Below are positions 52,648-62,250 of a DNA stretch of 64,000 bases, in pieces; the first letter of the stretch is position 1, and each line of letters opens with the position of its first letter. The position numbers were made by a program, and so were the translations under genes. The notes beneath the pieces were generated by a model that had not been told where the DNA came from, ran no database searches, and was given only the letters and a program-made list of their open reading frames with translations. Origin of the DNA: an uncultured Desulfobacter sp. (GTDB lineage: Bacteria; Desulfobacterota; Desulfobacteria; Desulfobacterales; Desulfobacteraceae); assembly GCF_963664415.1 (NCBI RefSeq), contig NZ_OY761444.1, positions 83,743 to 147,742 on the forward strand, written 5' to 3'.

Positions 52648-53868
52648 CTAAGGGTAATTACTCTTTTCATCGACAACTATAGTTTCTGTGATGGATTTCA
52701 TTTTGTAGGTAATACCACGCCACTTAATTTCGTTTGTAAATAGGGAATAAAGAGAATTGATTAAAACAAGAATTGATGCAAGCGGCGCCATTAAACAGTA
52801 AACAATAGCTACCCGTTTAAGTTTCTTTCGATGTTCTGGAAGCATTCTTATAATGGATGGCAGTAGAAATACTCCGTTTAGCATTTCCATGGGAATAATT
52901 GAAAGCATTAAAATTGCTGCAATTATTATCTGTGGGCTATTGATGATTGATATAGCATGAAAAATTAATAATACCATACCTACGCAAAGTATGATATTGC
53001 CTGTACCGTGAACAAAAAGGATAGATTTCCATAAATTCGGATGGTAAACTTTTGAGATAATTGTCTGTCGATTTGTCCATTCAAACATTTCCGACATAGT
53101 GCAATCTTCATGAGTCACAACAAGACACTTAGGAACAAATGTAATGTTCAAATTATTCTGTCTCACTGCCAAACTTATGGTCATATCGTCTGACAACGCA
53201 TTTTGCCAATAATCTAACACATTGCACTCATAAAACACCTCCTTGCGTATAGCCATTGCTCCGCCCCAAGCATAGTTTGCCTTTGGATTAGACAAAAAAA
53301 CAATCCCTCCACCGTTCCACGTTGATCTTAAAAAAGAAAAAAAAGTGTTTTTAACAGGAAGATACCATCTAAACCCTGTTGCGATTCCAATAGATTTATC
53401 TGATAAAGGTGATATTAGGTTAACAAGGAAGTCCCTTTTAGGCCTTGAATCTGAATCTATAAAAACAAAAATTTGACTGTCTTTTTCAACATGCTGTAAT
53501 CCGCAAATCTGATTATTAATCTTCTGACTTCTACCTTTAACAGTACCTGCTGTATGAAGCTTGGCCGTAACATCAGGAAACGCCGATATAATATCCGAAA
53601 GTATCGGGAAAGCAGGATCATCTGATGTTGCAGTAACGAAAATGATTTCATAATCAGGATAATTCTGGTTAAATAGCGATTCAATATTTTCCTTAAATCC
53701 TGGGTCAAGACCTTTACATGGAACAATTAATGAAGCTTTATATTTATTGTTATCAGATTTTTTATTGAAATATGCGTTAATTCCCTTATAAAATTGAATA
53801 GAAAAAAATAAGGGTATACATGAAAGTATAATTGCAATAACGCCCAATATAATCAATGTAGTTTCCAA
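52648..53868 (-). CDS. Membrane family 2 glycosyltransferase
   Basis: 406 residues from a TTG start with AAGGA 9 bases upstream. An N-terminal helix is followed by a GT-A core (KASLIVPCKGLDPGFKENIE, IIFVTATSDDPA, FVFIDSDSRPKRDFLVNLIS with D-x-D, and ALSDDMTISLAVRQNNLNIT), the FEWTNRQTII motif, and three to four C-terminal helices. The pattern resembles ceramide-glucosyltransferase/HpnI-like enzymes that act on lipid acceptors. It is paired with the downstream hexapeptide acetyltransferase gene (24 bases apart). Confidence 0.83.
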   Translation of the reverse strand: METTLIILGVIAIILSCIPLFFSIQFYKGINAYFNKKSDNNKYKASLIVPCKGLDPGFKENIESLFNQNYPDYEIIFVTATSDDPAFPILSDIISAFPDVTAKLHTAGTVKGRSQKINNQICGLQHVEKDSQIFVFIDSDSRPKRDFLVNLISPLSDKSIGIATGFRWYLPVKNTFFSFLRSTWNGGGIVFLSNPKANYAWGGAMAIRKEVFYECNVLDYWQNALSDDMTISLAVRQNNLNITFVPKCLVVTHEDCTMSEMFEWTNRQTIISKVYHPNLWKSILFVHGTGNIILCVGMVLLIFHAISIINSPQIIIAAILMLSIIPMEMLNGVFLLPSIIRMLPEHRKKLKRVAIVYCLMAPLASILVLINSLYSLFTNEIKWRGITYKMKSITETIVVDEKSNYP

Positions 53869-53892
53869 TTGGAAAATTCCTTCCTTTTAGTC

Positions 53893-54534
53893 TTATGTAC
53901 GATTGCCGATTTTTTTTGCTGGGATACCTCCCCATATTTCATTGTTAGGTATTTTTGTGCCCATAGTTACCACAGAATAAGCGGCTATAATGGAATTATC
54001 ACCTATAGTGACATTGGGCATGATAAAGCTTCTTACGCCCAATGTTACGTTATTTCCAATCTTTATTTTCCCCAATATAAATTTGTTGGATTGTTGTAGG
54101 TGACCACATATAAAAGCGCCATCTCCTACGAGTAAATTATCTCCAGCGTATAGAAGGTCAGCGTTAAAAATCTTACCAGAAAAGCTTAAATTTTTACCAC
54201 AAACTGCACCCATAAAAGAAAGAAGAAAAGGCATTGAAGAAAAAAAAGGCCGGCATAAATTGGAAGTTAGAACGTCAGTTGTAATTCTCAAAATTTGAAT
54301 TTTGGATGTATTTTTAAATGTTCCTGTCTTATTTGGAATAAAAAAAGTAATGATTCGGCAACATGTAATAGCCAACCCCATGAAACAAAAGTAAAAAACT
54401 ATTAATGATAGAATAAATATTGTTACAATTAAAGAATTTGATATAAAAGAATTATAGAATAGAGTTGCGACAAGGCAGCTAATGGAAAAAATACAACTTC
54501 CAATTATGAAATTTAGAATATATACATAAATCAT
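53893..54534 (-). CDS. Membrane-anchored hexapeptide-repeat acyltransferase
   Basis: 213 residues. The first ~75 residues contain two to three transmembrane helices. The C-terminal half is a left-handed beta-helix with isoleucine-patch hexapeptides (KIGNNVTLGVRSFIMPNVTI, then GDNSIIAAYSVVTMGTKIP, NNEIWGGIPAKKIG). The end motif GG-x-PAK is characteristic of LbH acetyltransferases. It probably O-acetylates a sugar made by the adjacent glycosyltransferase. The 339 bases upstream to the terminator at 54874 are AT-rich and show no gene. Confidence 0.8.
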   Translation of the reverse strand: MIYVYILNFIIGSCIFSISCLVATLFYNSFISNSLIVTIFILSLIVFYFCFMGLAITCCRIITFFIPNKTGTFKNTSKIQILRITTDVLTSNLCRPFFSSMPFLLSFMGAVCGKNLSFSGKIFNADLLYAGDNLLVGDGAFICGHLQQSNKFILGKIKIGNNVTLGVRSFIMPNVTIGDNSIIAAYSVVTMGTKIPNNEIWGGIPAKKIGNRT

Positions 54535-54873
54535 AATTCAAAGCTATAATGGAATTTTATTACAAAACTGTTTTTTAATGGACCTCATTTGAAATGTAAC
54601 CTCCTGAATTCAATTATTTTTGACTCATGTTGCGTTTCAAGGTCTCTTCCTGATCTAAATTCCATCTATTTGAAATATCAAATAATATTTATTTCTTTTG
54701 TGTTGAGATGATGGTTTGATTTTATATTTGATATAGTTAAGTATATCGCTTCACTAAAAGCCCCCGAAATGAAATATGGAACTTATTATTATATAAACTA
54801 TATTATTACTTTTGCATAGAGGTAATCGACTTGAATGGTGCTCTTATCAATATTTGATGCAATCTTCGGGTAT

Positions 54874-54911
54874 AAAAAAGGCCGTAGATTAGAAAATCTA
54901 CGGCCTTTTTT
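54874..54911. terminator. Intrinsic terminator between convergent/tail-adjacent units
   Basis: A perfect 17-bp stem (54874-54890 with 54895-54911), core GGCCGTAGATT, with loop AGAA and flanking A/T runs. It lies 18 bases past the stop of the PEP-CTERM gene (minus strand) and is its likely terminator, insulating it from the acyltransferase gene downstream. Confidence 0.9.
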
Positions 54912-54928
54912 ATATTATTTGAAAAAAA

Positions 54929-55831
54929 CTAACCTTTTTTTCTTCTGCTAATTCCGGCAACACCAAGGAGGCCGAAACCGAATAACAGGATTGTGGCAGG
55001 TTCAGGAACAGCACTACCACCCATTCCACCTGAGCCATTTAAGGATGCAATAAAATTAGTAGATGACTGGGTTCCAGGATTCCAACTTCCGTATGTAGAA
55101 TCATACATGCCGTTAGCATCGTCGTCACCATCAAAGTTAGTATCGGTGATCGTGATGGAAGCAGCGTCCGTTCCAATTGAATCTTGCAAATCATTACCAT
55201 AAGAGTCAAGAAGAACATTATCCAAAGCCCAAACTAATTCATAAGTTGCATCGTCATGTCCATCCATAGTCACCGTAGAAAACTGTCCGCCAACACCCGC
55301 CACAAGAGCAAATTTTGCAATTAGTGTTCCGTCTGAAAAACCTGAGCCGTCAGTTGTATCAGCATCAGCAGAGGCATCAATATAAACATACAGCATTCCG
55401 TCTCGCTGAAGGTAAGCATCACTTCCACTCAATGTTGTGCCCGCAGCCAGATGTTCATAGTTAGAACCTGTTGCAGGATCAATTCCAACTGAGTTCATGG
55501 AATAAGTAAAAGTCATCTCAAAACCCCAGGATTCGGTTGTAGGTGCCGGTGACCCTGGAGTTTCTGTATACATATAAGAAGCAAGCAACCCATCGGTTGC
55601 CCCAATTTCACCTATGCCGGGTATTCCGTCCCCATTGGTATCATTTGTTTGAGAATATGCAATACCATCAAATAAAATTTGGTTAATATTATCAACTTGA
55701 CCTGTCAAGCCTGCTTCCCCAACGGTATCTAAATTCAATGACCAGTCATTAAATATAACCAGTGCCTGAGCAGATGTGCTCACACCGAGCAGTAATAACA
55801 TTGACAATACTAAAGTAAATAACCTTTTCAT
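54929..55831 (-). CDS. PEP-CTERM sorting-domain protein (exosortase substrate)
   Basis: 300 residues from ATG 55831, fixed by GGAGG 8 bases upstream; an ATG 15 bases earlier overlaps that site. A signal peptide (about 1-22, ending SAQA) is followed by a Gly/Asp/Thr/Ser-rich secreted region with little Lys/Arg and only repetitive NGDG-like turns, then the sorting signal VPEPATILLFGFGLLGVAG ending in SRRKKG. This is the only PEP-CTERM protein seen in the window. It would be cleaved by XrtA and probably released or glycosylated at the surface. A candidate sigma-54 promoter lies upstream and a strong terminator downstream, so it is monocistronic. Confidence 0.93.
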   Translation of the reverse strand: MKRLFTLVLSMLLLLGVSTSAQALVIFNDWSLNLDTVGEAGLTGQVDNINQILFDGIAYSQTNDTNGDGIPGIGEIGATDGLLASYMYTETPGSPAPTTESWGFEMTFTYSMNSVGIDPATGSNYEHLAAGTTLSGSDAYLQRDGMLYVYIDASADADTTDGSGFSDGTLIAKFALVAGVGGQFSTVTMDGHDDATYELVWALDNVLLDSYGNDLQDSIGTDAASITITDTNFDGDDDANGMYDSTYGSWNPGTQSSTNFIASLNGSGGMGGSAVPEPATILLFGFGLLGVAGISRRKKG

Positions 55832-55956
55832 AAAACTATCCTCCATAATAAAATAAAAATAATAACTCCAAACTCCGGGGAATGCTACATCTCTGAATCT
55901 TATCCCGCGTTATAATTATTCTAAAACCAATGTACCAGATTCCCCTCCTTTCTTTC

Positions 55957-55975
55957 CGTACAATCTTAGTGCCCC
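55957..55975 (-). promoter_or_regulatory. Candidate sigma-54 promoter for the PEP-CTERM gene
   Basis: On the minus strand the sequence reads GGGGCACTAAGATTGTACG. GGCAC fits the -24 element, TTG the -12 element, with GG-N10-GT instead of the ideal GC. The implied start is about 115 bases before the ATG. PEP-CTERM genes are often under sigma-54/PrsR control. Three mismatches to the consensus keep confidence low. Confidence 0.4.
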
Positions 55976-56564
55976 TCATTATTAATTAAATAAAAACTAA
56001 GCATAATATCAAATCACTTTTCTATGATTGTCAAGATTACTATTGAACTTTATAAATACATGATTCGTTCTATCCTTGACGGTATGACTTTAATTCAGCA
56101 ACAATGATGCCATATCCATCAAACATCAATAATTTTATTCGCAATCATTTTTTTTCAAACTGAAACCTCAACAATTCAAGACGTTACCCATGATAATTTT
56201 CTATTACCTTCATAAAAAATCCAAACCTAAATGCACGCTGGAAACAAAAACCCATTCATTATGAAAAAAAGTCTTCAGAAATATGAAAATTTTTTCAAAA
56301 AAATAATAAAAATATTCATAGCTGGATGACAAAAAGGCTATTCTCCAGTATAGGCTTTCAAAAAAAACAAACCCTTTCTACTTTTCCTTCACTCGGCACC
56401 ATTAGAATGATATTACCCATCTTATAACAGCAATTTTGAATAAAAGATGCCACCATTGAAAAAACATCAGTTTCCCGTAAGCTACACCGGCAATGCAGAA
56501 CAGTCGTTATCCCCATTCCTCTGATTACTTAACAAGCTCCATAAAATATGGCAATGATTTTTAT
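55976..56564. other. Intergenic region without recognisable gene
   Basis: About 590 bases, AT-rich, with many short A/T runs and no ORF with plausible coding character on either strand. It may contain upstream activator sites for the PEP-CTERM gene, but none can be named from sequence alone. Confidence 0.5.
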
Positions 56565-57716
56565 AACACTGCGCCTGAACTTTCAAATGCGCTTTTATGT
56601 GGAAGAGGATTGCAATTATAGTGATGATGTGATTAACAACGGATATCATAAAAAGCCTCACACAAATACCCATACTGCACTGCCTCTTGTCTCACACATC
56701 GGCTTCTAAACATTATCCGACTATTCACAATGGAATTCGGAAATTTATATCTGCAATAGTTGTCGCAACTCATTCTCGAAAACCCAATAATACAGCCAGA
56801 GATAACATTAAAATTCCAATCAGTAAGGCGGCATCTGCATTGAGATGTCGCAAAGGCTTGGGTCTTCGAACAACCGACAGGGTCTTGAGATCAAAAAAAC
56901 ACCATCATAATATGGAAAAAGAGAATCGCCGATTAGAAAGCCACATTGTTCTTGTATGGTTTTTCATAATTTTATATCCCTGACATTCTAAGGTGATGAG
57001 ATCTACACCATTGTCGGTAAGCGGACAGACCCACTGGAATCCAAAGGTTGGACAGATGTCATCATGGAAAGAGTCAGTTGGTTTATTGTTGACCAACGAT
57101 ACAAAGAACACATTATCATTCAAGGTAGTTATGGAAACAGTATGTGGGTATATCGATCATACAGATGAATTGTTTTTTCTTTCAAATGATGAAAGACGAT
57201 ATGGCAATATGCTCTTCGAGTTGTGTTCCAAGGCTTTACGAACCGGCAAAAGAGGACGACCTCCCAGAGTTCTTCCTAAAGGAGTCAGCGTACGTGTTAA
57301 AAACAAGGGGACCCCAAAACACAAAAAAGGCCGTAAGTGCCCCCAAAGACCAAGCGCCAAAACGGAAATATTTTGATACGGATCAAGACATAAATGAGTC
57401 GAAAATCCATGTAAACCATAAGAGGCTCAAAACGCTGCAATCAGAGCAAAGAATAGTACTTTCATAAGGAAAACAAAAACTTATAAAAAAACGATAGGGG
57501 GCTTACAAAAGACGCTAAATGTGCATCAAATAATTCACAACTATGTCCGGCCACATTGGACGACAAGAGAAGTCTCCGTCGTTGCTTTAGGGGTACGACC
57601 GGAACTGCTTTCTCTTGAAGCCACCCTATCCACACAGAAAGCAGCCTAAGCTAATAAGTTTAGACCTGGGCTTTGATGAGATGTCTGGTTATCAGAAGGT
57701 TAGGGACCCAGTACTC
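56565..57716 (+). pseudogene. Full-length but decayed IS1-like element
   Basis: Both ends resemble the inverted repeats of the intact copy (AACACTGCGCCTGAAC at 56565; GGGACCCAGTACTC near 57703-57716), and the non-coding leader matches too (ATGATGTGATTAACAACGG). The transposase is broken in many places: KYPYCTASC for the zinc-ribbon, HYPTIHNGIRKFI, GDEIYTIVGKRTDPLESKGW, then YGNMLFELCSKALRTGKRGR and HNYVRPHWTTREV, in at least three frames. It separates the PEP-CTERM gene from prsT. Confidence 0.82.
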
Positions 57717-57799
57717 ATGAATACGTTTGGCTCTTATGGTGAATTGGGTCAAAACTTTAGCCCCTTTGAGGCATACAAACCTGAAACACAACATCAGCC

Positions 57800-60085
57800 T
57801 TATTTATTTATTTCCTCTATTAATTTTTTTGCCTCACGACTCTCGGGAAAATCCTCATTAAGTTCCAGAGCTTTGGAGAGCGCTTTTAATGCTTGTTTTT
57901 TTTCTCCTCGTCCGTAATAAGCCAAACCTAAATGGTAGTGTACAATGGGGTTGTTCGGCAATTTTTCCAAGCTGCTCCGGAATTCGGAAACGGCATTGCC
58001 ATATAATCCTTTCTTATAGTAAGCAAAACCTATGGTATCCATAATACCAGGATCTTCGGGATAATTGGATTTGGCTTTTTTTGCCAGAGCCAGAGCCTCG
58101 TCAACTTTATCTGTTCGACTTGCCAGATACATTGACAGGTTGTTCGCTGCGGCTACATAATTAGGGTTAATTTGAAGCGCTTTACGGTAATAAATTTCTG
58201 CTTCATCAAATTTATGTTCCGCTTCAAGAAGGACGGCCAGCAGCACATGAGGTGGTGCCAGTTTATCATTTTTTTCAATCATAGTCAGATATTGTTTTTT
58301 GGCCGCCTCAATATCTTTCCGGGCTATGTATATTTTTGCCAACATTTCGTATGGAGTTAGGTAATCCGGGGCAAGATCAACTGCGTTCAACAATTCCAAT
58401 TCTGCCTGCTTAGCATTCTTCTGGACCAGGTAAACGTTTGCACGGGTACTATGCACAAGGGCCTTCAACTTGTTATTATCCTTAAATACGCCCATCTGCT
58501 GAATGCACAGGGAGTGCGCGGTATCAAATTCTTTTTGGGCCACGGCATTTTTGACTCTCAAGGTGAATACATCAACGAGTTTGTTGTTCAGGGCCCAGGC
58601 TTTTTCCAGCAAGGGGGCGGCCTGGTCAAATTGCTTCAATGCTGATTTTAAGTAGGCGAGTCGGTAATAGCCTGTCGGATTGGCAGAACCCATTTCGATC
58701 ATTTTCCTGAAATCGTTTTCAGCTTCCTGATTTTTTTTCAATGCAATATAGGCATTGCCCCGGATCATATAAGCCCTGTAGACTTTAGGATCTATCGCGA
58801 TTACCTCACTAGCCTGACTTACGGAAAGATCATAGGAGTGTTGCCGGTAATAAAGTTCAGAAAGCAACAACCTTGCTTGGGTATAATCCGCTTTCAATTC
58901 TACTGCCTTGACCACGGCTGCTACCGCTTGATTCGGATCCCCCAATCCAATGTAACAAAGGCCTTTGAAATATTGAACTCTATGAGCCTTTGGCTCTTCC
59001 TTTTCAAGGGAGATCAAGATATTGAGTGCCTCCTGGAATTTTTTTTGAAAAACCAGAATTTCGCTTTTCAGCATTCTGGCATTCGTTAAATTGGGCCGTT
59101 TCTTGAGAATACCGGAGACCAGGATCTCTGCTTCTTCTATTTTTTCCTCTTTATACAGGAATCTTGCCAGAATGATCTGGGTATTGGAATTCTCAGGATC
59201 AAGAGCAACAGCTTTTCTGTACCATTCAAGGGCCTTATCCTTTTGGCCCGTTACGTTATAGAAACCGGCTAAGGCAACCATGGGTTGGGGGCTATCCGGT
59301 TGGACCTCAACTGCCTTTTTATACGCGATTTCAGCTCCTTGAAAATTTTTTATTTTCATGTAGAAATTCCCCAAAAAACTCTGGTGAGCTGCATTTTCAG
59401 GATTTTCCGCTGCTAATAAAATTATTTGTTCCTCGGCCTTATTCACTTGTTTTCGTTGGAAATAAAACTGGGACAGGACTACTCTAGCCGTCGTTTTATC
59501 TTGACTTGACTCGACAGCTTTAATTAAAAAAGCTTCAGCCTCATCAAATTTCTTTTCGCCGGTTTTTATTACAGCCATGGACTGTAAGGCCCCCACATGG
59601 TCGTCCTTGATATCAAGAATTTTTTCAAAAACGGTCTGGGCATTTTCGATCTGCTTCTGTCTGATTAGAACTTGGCCTTTGAGAAAGAGGGCGTTGAGAT
59701 TTTTAGGCTCTTTCATTAAAATTTTATCGATCCTATCCTGGGTTTCCGGCAACTTTTTATCCAAGAAATAAAATTTAGCCAGCTTAACTAAGGCTTCAGT
59801 ATTTTCCGGATCAAGTTTTTCGACGTTGGAATAAAGGGCAAAGGCCGACCTAAACTGGCCTGTTTTCATAAAAGTATCCCCTAATTTCAAAAGCAGGGCT
59901 GCATCCTTATTATCTATCTGAGCCGCGTTTTTATATTCTATTTCAGCTTTTTTATACTCTTTTGCATCAAAGTATCCGTCTCCCCTTTTAATATAGGCGG
60001 CCTTTTTTTCAGTTTCATTTGCGCAACCGATAAAAGTGATCAGTGCAATAAGAACAACCAATATATTTTTACAACATTTTCTCAT
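57800..60085 (-). CDS. prsT: TPR-repeat lipoprotein PrsT of the XrtA/PEP-CTERM system
   Basis: 761 residues. A lipoprotein signal (LVVLIALITFIGC, Cys at about 21) is followed by some 20 tetratricopeptide-like repeats covering the rest, for example YFDAKEYKKAEIEYKNAAQI and LYGNAVSEFRSSLEKLPNNP. Length, lipobox and repeat number fit the PrsT family found beside exosortase A. It is probably an outer-membrane or periplasmic scaffold for polymer secretion. It is separated from the core EPS genes by ~9 kb. Upstream, 352 bases to the acyltransferase gene contain no supported gene. Confidence 0.88.
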   Translation of the reverse strand: MRKCCKNILVVLIALITFIGCANETEKKAAYIKRGDGYFDAKEYKKAEIEYKNAAQIDNKDAALLLKLGDTFMKTGQFRSAFALYSNVEKLDPENTEALVKLAKFYFLDKKLPETQDRIDKILMKEPKNLNALFLKGQVLIRQKQIENAQTVFEKILDIKDDHVGALQSMAVIKTGEKKFDEAEAFLIKAVESSQDKTTARVVLSQFYFQRKQVNKAEEQIILLAAENPENAAHQSFLGNFYMKIKNFQGAEIAYKKAVEVQPDSPQPMVALAGFYNVTGQKDKALEWYRKAVALDPENSNTQIILARFLYKEEKIEEAEILVSGILKKRPNLTNARMLKSEILVFQKKFQEALNILISLEKEEPKAHRVQYFKGLCYIGLGDPNQAVAAVVKAVELKADYTQARLLLSELYYRQHSYDLSVSQASEVIAIDPKVYRAYMIRGNAYIALKKNQEAENDFRKMIEMGSANPTGYYRLAYLKSALKQFDQAAPLLEKAWALNNKLVDVFTLRVKNAVAQKEFDTAHSLCIQQMGVFKDNNKLKALVHSTRANVYLVQKNAKQAELELLNAVDLAPDYLTPYEMLAKIYIARKDIEAAKKQYLTMIEKNDKLAPPHVLLAVLLEAEHKFDEAEIYYRKALQINPNYVAAANNLSMYLASRTDKVDEALALAKKAKSNYPEDPGIMDTIGFAYYKKGLYGNAVSEFRSSLEKLPNNPIVHYHLGLAYYGRGEKKQALKALSKALELNEDFPESREAKKLIEEINK

Positions 60086-60437
60086 GAACAGCCTCTTTAA
60101 AAGTGAATTGGCTTTTTAATTACTCTGTGATGACGATCGAATGTCATCCACAACTTGTATTATGGGATACTCAGTATTGTCAACTAAAAATCATGGTATC
60201 TTGTGGCTATGAAGGGACGATATCCATAGCGAAAAACCGTATTGGACAAAGGCTGCGATCTTGTGCCCGCCATTATCTTAATGGATTAGGACTCTTCCAA
60301 GCCAAATCATCTTGAAATAAGTTCATTCTGCCCCCCAAGGAAAAGCGCTTGACAAACAAGGCTAAAAACTTCACGATATTATTATCAATTCCGGCACGAT
60401 TATCATAAAAAAATTAATAATATAGGTTAAAATAAAG
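60086..60437. other. Divergent intergenic region between prsT and the acyltransferase gene
   Basis: This 352-bp stretch must hold promoters for two divergent genes. TTGACA occurs on the minus strand at 60178-60183 and on the + strand near 60350, but neither has a convincing -10 at 16-18 bases. The only ORF (60103-60315) has no coding character. Confidence 0.5.
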
Positions 60438-61181
60438 ATGATCAGCAATAGTATAACCTACGACAGATTCAGGTTTGGTCAAGTTATAGATGATGATGTC
60501 TTAAAAGATACCTTCCGGATGAGGTATGAAGTCTATGTGGATGAGTTCGGGTTTGAAAATAAAGCTGACCATCCCAGTGGACTGGAAACTGATGAATACG
60601 AACAAGACTCCATTCATTTTGCCTGTCTAAATGAAACCGATTCCGTGGTCGGTACCATACGACTGGTGCGAAACTCCGACAAAGGCTTTCCCATTGAACA
60701 TGCCACAGAATTACGTCTTCCAGGTCAAAAACCCGAGCCGGATAAAATTGGGGAAATTTCCAGGCTTACAGTTACCAAAGACCTCAGGCGCCGTAAAGAG
60801 GACGGAATGTACGGTGTGGAATCATACTTAAAGGAAAAAGAAGGGGGCATACTACCCGACGATGGGACCATCCCAAAAGAGATGGAGGGCAGGAAAAACC
60901 CAATCATTGTACTGGGGCTTTACCAGGTCATGTTCCAAGAGAGTCTGCGAATAGGATTGACCCATTGGTACATGATCACTGAAAAAAAATTATTCTATGC
61001 TTTGAGAAAATATGGTTTTCTATTCCACCAGATCGGGGAGCCCGTACAATATCATGGCGAAAGGGTTCCCTATTTTGCCGATATTCATGAACTGCTGGTC
61101 AATCTGAAGCAGACTGATGAAGGCATGTTTGACCTGATGCTTACCGGACTGGAAAACGAGTATCACCCGAATATTCCATAA
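60438..61181 (+). CDS. PEP-CTERM/exosortase-associated acyltransferase (autoinducer-synthase-like GNAT)
   Basis: 247 residues. FRMRYEVYVDEFGFENKADH near residue 30 has the R-Y-x-V-Y/F-x-E-x-G pattern of LuxI/FeeM-type N-acyl synthases. It continues VGTIRLVRNSDKGFPIEHAT, IGEISRLTVTKDLRRRKED and QVMFQESLRIGLTHWYMITE, a GNAT core seen in the exosortase-associated acyltransferase family. It probably joins an acyl group to an amino acid or sugar, but the product is unknown. It faces prsT across a 352-bp promoter region. Confidence 0.88.
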   Translation: MISNSITYDRFRFGQVIDDDVLKDTFRMRYEVYVDEFGFENKADHPSGLETDEYEQDSIHFACLNETDSVVGTIRLVRNSDKGFPIEHATELRLPGQKPEPDKIGEISRLTVTKDLRRRKEDGMYGVESYLKEKEGGILPDDGTIPKEMEGRKNPIIVLGLYQVMFQESLRIGLTHWYMITEKKLFYALRKYGFLFHQIGEPVQYHGERVPYFADIHELLVNLKQTDEGMFDLMLTGLENEYHPNIP

Positions 61182-61187
61182 TCCATT

Positions 61188-61646
61188 TTGATCGCTCCGA
61201 AGTTATTTACGTATGGCCGACTCGTTGTTTTTCGGATCTCCAAGCTAATCTGGATGGTCATCCGTCCGCATTTTCTTTTGGTTGCTTTTGCCGTCATGGG
61301 AATGCTATTCTGGTTCACAGGCGCAGTAAAAAAGGCAAAATCGATGTTTGCGTGTGTGATTTTGGCTATGACCGCCATCACTGTTTTCCCGTGAGGCACC
61401 ATGCTCTTGACACCGCTTGAGCACAGATTTCCCACAAACCCGGTTTTGCCACAAAAAGTGGATGGGATTATCATGCTTGGCCGGACGGGAAACAATCATT
61501 TGACACAGATGTGGCATCAACCCGAAATGAATAATGCCGCTGACCGGTATATCAGGTTTACCCGTCTTGTCAGAGCATATCCGGATGCGGTGCCTCTTTT
61601 CACCGGTAAGACCAACACCCTCATTCCATCTGCAATATTTGAATAG
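61188..61646 (+). pseudogene. DUF218 (ElyC/YdcF-like) membrane protein, broken
   Basis: An N-terminal part with two hydrophobic helices (LIWMVIRPHFLLVAFAVMG) ends at an in-frame TGA (61392-61394). The same frame continues with LLTPLEHRFPTNPVLPQKVD, GIIMLGRTGNN and NAADRYIRFTRLVRAYPDAV, clear DUF218 sequence, but stops at 61646 where the second half of the domain should begin. The internal stop plus the 3' truncation indicate an inactive gene. The family acts in envelope or peptidoglycan metabolism. Confidence 0.75.
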
Positions 61647-61695
61647 CAAAAAAATATCCCGGCTAAATGAACCTTTCAACAACAAAAAAAGTATT

Positions 61696-62091
61696 ATGTT
61701 ATCAGCTATAAAAAAAATTTTACACCGCATTAATCAAAATCCGTCCGACAATATAGAGGCCATGCCAGATGCCGCGCCCCACGGGCCCTGGTTCGGCGTA
61801 GACCTGGACGGCACCCTGGCAGTCTGGAACGAGACCTCAACACTGAATAGCATCGGAGCCCCTATACCGGCTATGATTGATATGGTCCGCCGCATGGTGG
61901 ACAACGACATCCGGGTAAAAATTTTTACTGCCCGTGCCTGTGACCCTGCCCAGATTCCAAAAATCCGGGCCTGGATGGCCCAAAACGGCCTACCAGACCT
62001 GGAAATCACCAATGTAAAAGATTTTTACATGGAACGTCTCTATGATGACCGTGCAATACGTGTGGAGCGCAATACCGGTAGAATCCTTTGA
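61696..62091 (+). CDS. HAD-superfamily hydrolase-like protein
   Basis: 131 residues from ATG 61696; the frame is open further upstream but runs through the broken DUF218 gene. WFGVDLDGTLAVWNETSTLN carries the D-x-D-G-T nucleophile motif, FTARACDPAQIPKIRAWMAQ supplies the Thr/Ser motif II, and ERLYDDRAIRVERNTGRIL resembles motif IV. Small HAD phosphatases of this type act on sugar phosphates or nucleotides; the substrate is unknown. Confidence 0.7.
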   Translation: MLSAIKKILHRINQNPSDNIEAMPDAAPHGPWFGVDLDGTLAVWNETSTLNSIGAPIPAMIDMVRRMVDNDIRVKIFTARACDPAQIPKIRAWMAQNGLPDLEITNVKDFYMERLYDDRAIRVERNTGRIL

Positions 62092-62250
62092 TCCCCCTAC
62101 CCCGCAAGCATTAAATTACATTTTGGTTATCCAGGCATTAATCATTGATCCGGATGACCATTTAAGCTAACATACGCGTTCACAATAAACTTTCATTACT
62201 TTTTTGGACCGCCAATCTTAAATAATACTGTGTCCTGAAAAGGAGAACAT

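Noticed and set aside
60103..60315. 70-residue ORF in the prsT/acyltransferase intergenic region
   Set aside because: No ribosome site or recognisable composition; it lies where divergent promoters are expected.
60392..60408. Possible sigma-54 promoter (CGGCACGATTATCATA) before the acyltransferase gene
   Set aside because: A good -24-like half, but no acceptable GC at the -12 position.
61392..61394. In-frame TGA in the DUF218 gene as a second selenocysteine codon
   Set aside because: The family has no conserved Cys there, no hairpin of SECIS type is evident downstream, and the gene is also truncated at its 3' end, so decay is simpler.
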